This document shows, in pieces, positions 63,619-64,000 of a stretch of DNA of 64,000 nt. The notes beneath the pieces were generated by a model. It was given only the letters and a program-made list of their open reading frames with translations. It searched no databases and had not been told where the DNA came from. The translations under genes and the position numbers were made by a program. Each line of letters opens with the position of its first letter. Positions within the stretch are counted from its first letter, which is position 1. This DNA comes from Akkermansia muciniphila (GTDB lineage: Bacteria > Verrucomicrobiota > Verrucomicrobiia > Verrucomicrobiales > Verrucomicrobiaceae): assembly GCA_945882215.1 (NCBI GenBank), contig CAMCWM010000005.1, positions 1 through 64,000 of the forward strand. Reading direction: 5' to 3'.

Positions 63619-64000
63619 ATGAATGCCGCCCAAATGGCCGAGGCCTTGAAGCAAAAGTTCGGCGATGCCGTGCTGGAAGTGAAGGAGTTCCGTGGTGAGC
63701 AGACACTTGTCGTCAAACTCGCCAGTGCGAAGCCGCTGCTCAAGTACTGCCGCGACGAGCTCAACTTCGACTACCTCGTGGATGTCTCCAGCCTGGACTA
63801 CCTGGGCAAAGAGCCGCGATTTGAAATGGTGTACGAACTTTACGGCTATGGTCATCACGAGCACCTGCGTATCCGCGCCGCCGTGGCCGAGGACGTGGAA
63901 GTCCCCACCGTCAGCGACCTCTGGCCCACCGCCGACTGGCATGAGCGCGAGGTGTACGACATGATGGGCATCAAATTCACCGGTCATCCCGACCTGCGCC
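63619..64000 (+). CDS. nuoC: NADH-quinone oxidoreductase subunit C, truncated at window edge
   Basis: Reading from ATG at 63619: MNAAQMAEALKQKFGDAVLEVKEFRGEQTLVVKLA...VSDLWPTADWHEREVYDMMGIKFTGHPDLR. Confidence 0.93.
   Translation, partial: MNAAQMAEALKQKFGDAVLEVKEFRGEQTLVVKLASAKPLLKYCRDELNFDYLVDVSSLDYLGKEPRFEMVYELYGYGHHEHLRIRAAVAEDVEVPTVSDLWPTADWHEREVYDMMGIKFTGHPDLR

Overview
A GC-rich bacterial chromosomal window, probably from a Verrucomicrobia-like genome (lineage inferred from gene content and repeat style only). Most of it is core metabolism and transport: an alternative complex III (actABC-type) cluster, a YejABEF/Opp-like peptide ABC transporter operon, an ActP/DUF485 pair, an SLC13-type permease, rnc, tRNA-His, an RND/MMPL exporter behind a vapBC-like toxin-antitoxin pair, a GntP permease, holA, pdhA, mnmG, a sulfatase, a Gfo/Idh/MocA oxidoreductase, groEL/groES, dnaK, and nuoB-nuoC. 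The most interesting areas are: (1) 31.0-34.95 kb, an accessory island between mnmG and an SseB-like gene. It holds a degenerate 41-bp tandem repeat and an integrase-less integron cassette array (CALIN-like): three + strand cassettes with two complete attC-like sites. The core boxes in each cassette become complementary when the cassette is considered as an excised circle. (2) mnmG carries an in-frame insertion with a TTAG-rich imperfect palindrome and, beside it, a perfect parS-like palindrome GTTCCACGTGGAAC. (3) 41.8-53.4 kb holds a set of three giant exported modules. Two are fused in one 8.3-kb ORF whose signal-peptide region and fusion junction are both encoded by palindromic repeat elements, and which also contains an STN-like segment and one autotransporter-type PATR repeat. 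Several MITE/REP-like repeat elements are also described. No database search or computation was run; all family calls come from reading the sequence and the supplied translations.
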